Source: an uncultured Bacilli bacterium (lineage in GTDB: Bacteria > Bacillota_I > Bacilli_A > RF39 > UBA660). Taken from it: a stretch of 15,322 nucleotides of DNA. Where the stretch lies: the NCBI GenBank assembly GCA_947626215.1, contig CANQRJ010000024.1:1-15322 (forward strand). Direction: 5' to 3'. The translations under genes and the position numbers were made by a program. This document shows positions 14,001-15,322 of this stretch, one piece after another. Positions within the stretch are counted from its first letter, which is position 1; every line of letters starts with the position of its first letter. The notes under the pieces were generated by a model. That model made no database searches, was not told the DNA's origin, and worked only from the letters and a program-made list of their open reading frames with translations.

Positions 14001-14276
14001 ATTGCTTTTAGTGGACAACAAAGTGGACAACAAAGTGGACAACAAAGTGGACAACAAACAACAATTGACAATTATAAGAAACAACTTCTAAATTATTGTA
14101 TAGAAGCAAAAACTGCAAAAGAAATTAGCAAATTTTTGAACATAAAATCAAGACAATATATATCAACAAATTTAATAAAGCCATTAATACATGATAGAAA
14201 ATTAGACTACACAAATAAAAAAAGTATTAATGCAAGAAATCAAAAATATATTACTCTAAAAAAAAGAATTAAATGA
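14001..14276 (+). pseudogene. Relic: C-terminal winged-helix end of an AAA_4/RecG-like regulator
   Basis: No start codon exists, yet one frame reads cleanly to TGA 14274-14276. It has four SGQQ repeats (from 14010), then TTIDNYKKQLLNYC, AKEISKFLNIKSRQYISTNL, IKPLIHDRKLDYTNKKSINA and RNQKYITLKKRIK. A GQ-rich linker followed by a winged-helix ending in 'N(S/A)RNQKY' is typical of the C-terminus of Schlafen-AAA_4 (AlbA_2) putative transcriptional regulators and some Fic-linked proteins. The N-terminal ATP-binding part is absent; upstream the frame hits a stop at 13992-13994 inside the GtrII-like gene. This is therefore a truncated remnant abutting the GtrII-like gene, marking an ancient deletion or recombination join near 14000. 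It fills most of the 383-bp gap between genes. Confidence 0.7.
14011..14058 (+). repeat. Four perfect tandem copies of a 12-bp repeat
   Basis: The unit GTGGACAACAAA occurs four times with no mismatch (14011, 14023, 14035, 14047). Its length is a multiple of 3, and in the relic frame it encodes SGQQ. Perfect identity in a pseudogene suggests recent slippage-driven expansion or recent inactivation. Confidence 0.95.
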
Positions 14277-14297
14277 ATTAACGGTGCGTGGTTAATT
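14276..14297 (+). repeat. Degenerate hairpin related to the downstream palindromic terminator
   Basis: AATTAAC (14276-14282) pairs with GTTAATT (14291-14297) around an 8-nt GGTGCGTG loop, right after the relic stop. It matches the 14641-14662 terminator at 17 of 22 positions, including one compensating T-A/C-G change. It lacks a good T tract, so it is probably a worn terminator of the relic gene. Confidence 0.45.
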
Positions 14298-14302
14298 GTT
14301 AA

Positions 14303-14331
14303 TTGACTTTTAATAGGGATAAAAATATAAT
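14303..14331 (+). promoter_or_regulatory. Strong sigma-A promoter of the 81-aa gene
   Basis: TTGACT (14303-14308; 5/6), 17-bp spacer, perfect TATAAT (14326-14331). This is the best promoter in the window. The leader would be about 45 nt, with AGGAG (14367-14371) 11 nt before ATG 14383. Confidence 0.8.
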
Positions 14332-14382
14332 GAAAGAGAAGAGTAGTAAAAATACTTTATCTAGAGAGGAGAAAAAAAGAAT

Positions 14383-14628
14383 ATGAATAATTTTGTGATT
14401 ATGTTTAGCTTTGCAAATAATCCAGCTCCAGAATGCCCAAATGACGCGATGAAATATGTAGAATCATTTCAATATTCAACTAAATTATTTGATAATGCAT
14501 ATCAAGTTTTTACATTTCAAGATTTACCAGAAATTTTTAATGCAATTTCTCAAAAATTAAGCCCAGATGACAAAATGATTATTACTCAAGCTACGTTATT
14601 TAAAGGTAAAAATACTCCAAATATTTAA
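14383..14628 (+). CDS. Small 81-aa protein of unknown function
   Basis: I do not recognise this protein. It is soluble, with no membrane helix or signal peptide. The predicted pattern is strand (NFVIMFSF, 3-10), helix (about 20-36), strand (AYQVFTF, 39-45), helix (DLPEIFNAISQKL, 47-59), strand (KMIITQATLF, 64-73). This order resembles small ferredoxin-like folds such as those in Cas2/SinR-like proteins, but no catalytic residues are evident and the comparison is only structural guesswork. The cysteine at 18 sits in an APECPND motif. ATG 14383 has AGAGAGGAG upstream. It stands alone, with its own strong promoter and terminator, between a relic and a truncated glycosyltransferase-like gene, as an independent cassette would. 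Confidence 0.65.
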   Translation: MNNFVIMFSFANNPAPECPNDAMKYVESFQYSTKLFDNAYQVFTFQDLPEIFNAISQKLSPDDKMIITQATLFKGKNTPNI

Positions 14629-14638
14629 AGAATTTAAT

Positions 14639-14670
14639 AAAACTAACCATGCATGGTTAGTTTTATTTTA
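14639..14670 (+). terminator. Palindromic intrinsic terminator of the 81-aa gene
   Basis: The 11-bp stem AAAACTAACCA (14639-14649) / TGGTTAGTTTT (14654-14664) is perfect, with a TGCA loop. The right arm runs into TTTTATTTTA. As a perfect 26-bp palindrome it could also work in the other direction. Confidence 0.9.
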
Positions 14671-14727
14671 GATAAATAATTTTTAAACTATTGATAAAAA
14701 ACGATTGATAATTTATTAAAATTATAT

Positions 14728-14755
14728 TTAACATTTATAAAAAATAAGGTATACT
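14728..14755 (+). promoter_or_regulatory. Sigma-A promoter of the DUF6020-like gene
   Basis: TTAACA (14728-14733; 5/6), 16-bp spacer, TATACT (14750-14755; 5/6). The leader is about 45 nt and contains AGAGGAG (14790-14796), 10 nt before ATG 14807. Confidence 0.65.
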
Positions 14756-14806
14756 ATAAATAGAAATTATGATTATTATATCAAAATTTAGAGGAGTTAA
14801 TTTATT

Positions 14807-15277
14807 ATGAAAAAGATCTTATCAAAATATAACGTATCAGATTGTATAATAACTTTCGTATTATCAACTTTTTTTACGTTATCCATTACATGGAATAGTC
14901 TTAGAAGTGGTTTTAATAAAGTCAATTTTCTTATTTATTTCATTTTATCTTATGCAATTATATATTTCATTTGGGAAAAAATAAAAAAAGTAGAAATTCA
15001 ATCAAAAAACAATTTTTCTAAAAAGGAATTTATTTTATATGCAATCATCATTTTAATTCCTATCATTGTCGGAATCATTGCATATTATCCTGGATATGGT
15101 ACTCCAGATACGATAAATCAATGGAATCAAGCACAAACAGGAGTTTATGAAACTTGGCATCCTATTTTACATACATTCATTTTCTTAAAATTGCCTTCAT
15201 TAGTATATAATAATTTTATTTCAGCAACAATCTTTCAATCTATTTTATATGGCAATCGCATAAAAATAATAATGTAA
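14807..15277 (+). CDS. DUF6020-like membrane glycosyltransferase, truncated after 156 aa
   Basis: The protein has three N-terminal hydrophobic segments (13-30, 40-57, 74-93), then Y94-P-G-Y-G-T-P-D101-T-I-N-Q-W and W117-H-P-I-L-H122-T. This 'YPGxxxxDTxxQW ... WHPxxHT' signature is what I recall for DUF6020-type multi-helix proteins, thought to be related to PMT/GT-C glycosyltransferases that use lipid-linked sugars. Family members are several times longer. Here the reading frame ends in a short, unlike tail (GNRIKIIM, then TAA), and no other frame continues the membrane pattern over the remaining 45 bp. The gene was therefore cut, probably by a recombination join near 15250, and is likely non-functional although its promoter and ribosome site are intact. 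With the GtrII-like gene it suggests a decayed surface-glycan modification cluster. Confidence 0.65.
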   Translation: MKKILSKYNVSDCIITFVLSTFFTLSITWNSLRSGFNKVNFLIYFILSYAIIYFIWEKIKKVEIQSKNNFSKKEFILYAIIILIPIIVGIIAYYPGYGTPDTINQWNQAQTGVYETWHPILHTFIFLKLPSLVYNNFISATIFQSILYGNRIKIIM

Positions 15278-15281
15278 AATT

Positions 15282-15290
15282 TGATATAAT
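15282..15290 (+). promoter_or_regulatory. Possible extended -10 promoter at the window end
   Basis: TGA TATAAT (15282-15290) forms an extended -10 with a perfect hexamer. No -35 is visible. It would serve a gene beyond the window and starts right after the truncated gene's stop. Confidence 0.3.
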
Positions 15291-15322
15291 TACTTTTTAA
15301 AATTAAAAAAATCATGTATTCT

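Noticed and set aside
14011..14058. Four direct repeats as a CRISPR array or plasmid-type iterons
   Set aside because: The repeats are contiguous without spacers and lie in frame within a recognisable protein relic; no replication gene is nearby.
13761..14084. Minus-strand frame of 107 codons with LLST repeats
   Set aside because: It is antisense to the end of the GtrII-like gene and to the 12-bp repeats; the repetitive leucine/serine stretch is a by-product of the SGQQ repeat, and there is no ribosome site or homology.
14332..14382. Riboswitch in the leader of the 81-aa gene
   Set aside because: Only a weak 4-bp pairing (AGTA/TACT) is visible in about 45 nt; this is too short and unstructured for a known riboswitch.

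Overview
The window is strongly AT-rich DNA from a Gram-positive (Firmicutes/Bacillota) bacterium. It uses the standard bacterial code: TGA ends genes and TGG is tryptophan. Shine-Dalgarno sites are strong, and several -35/-10 promoters have 16-17 bp spacing. The organism has a cell wall, shown by two D,D-carboxypeptidases and a LytR-CpsA-Psr enzyme. It also carries sporulation sigma factor SigK with a cleavable pro-sequence, so its lineage probably sporulates or did recently. Protein style and low GC suggest an uncultured or gut-type Bacilli/Erysipelotrichia-like lineage, but the exact taxon cannot be fixed from the sequence.

Layout. Bases 1-240 are the 3' end of an Rpn/PD-(D/E)XK-type gene, closed by a terminator. 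sigK (265-957, minus) has a SigE-like promoter and diverges from a tightly coupled yqeG-yqeH-mutL operon (1066-4295), whose genes overlap by 8 nt at both junctions. A separate sigma-A promoter drives a DUF308-like membrane protein and a pilin-like surface protein (4399-5855). Another drives lemA and a DUF2207 membrane protein (5912-8419), with a hairpin attenuator between them. The 3' end of the DUF2207 gene meets a convergent VanY-type carboxypeptidase gene (8416-9339, minus) on a shared CTAG. Transcribed divergently from that gene is a serine D,D-carboxypeptidase of the PBP5/DacA type (9428-10597), followed by an LCP protein with an unusual extracytoplasmic insert (10679-12130). Together these make a wall-remodelling block.

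From about 12.1 kb the window becomes accessory in character. It holds a small XRE regulator, an orphan terminator, a GtrII-like membrane glycosyltransferase and a decayed C-terminal relic of an AAA_4/RecG-like regulator containing four perfect 12-bp repeats. These are followed by an unrecognised 81-aa protein with its own strong promoter and near-perfect palindromic terminator, and a DUF6020-like membrane protein cut off after 156 residues. This looks like a variable surface-glycan modification region shaped by repeated gene loss and insertion.

I found no tRNA, rRNA, CRISPR array or intact transposase. I saw no convincing entirely new system. The best candidates for novelty are the 81-aa gene cassette flanked by two related hairpins, the pilin-like protein paired with a DUF308-like partner, and the three-helix LCP protein with a solute-binding-like insert.
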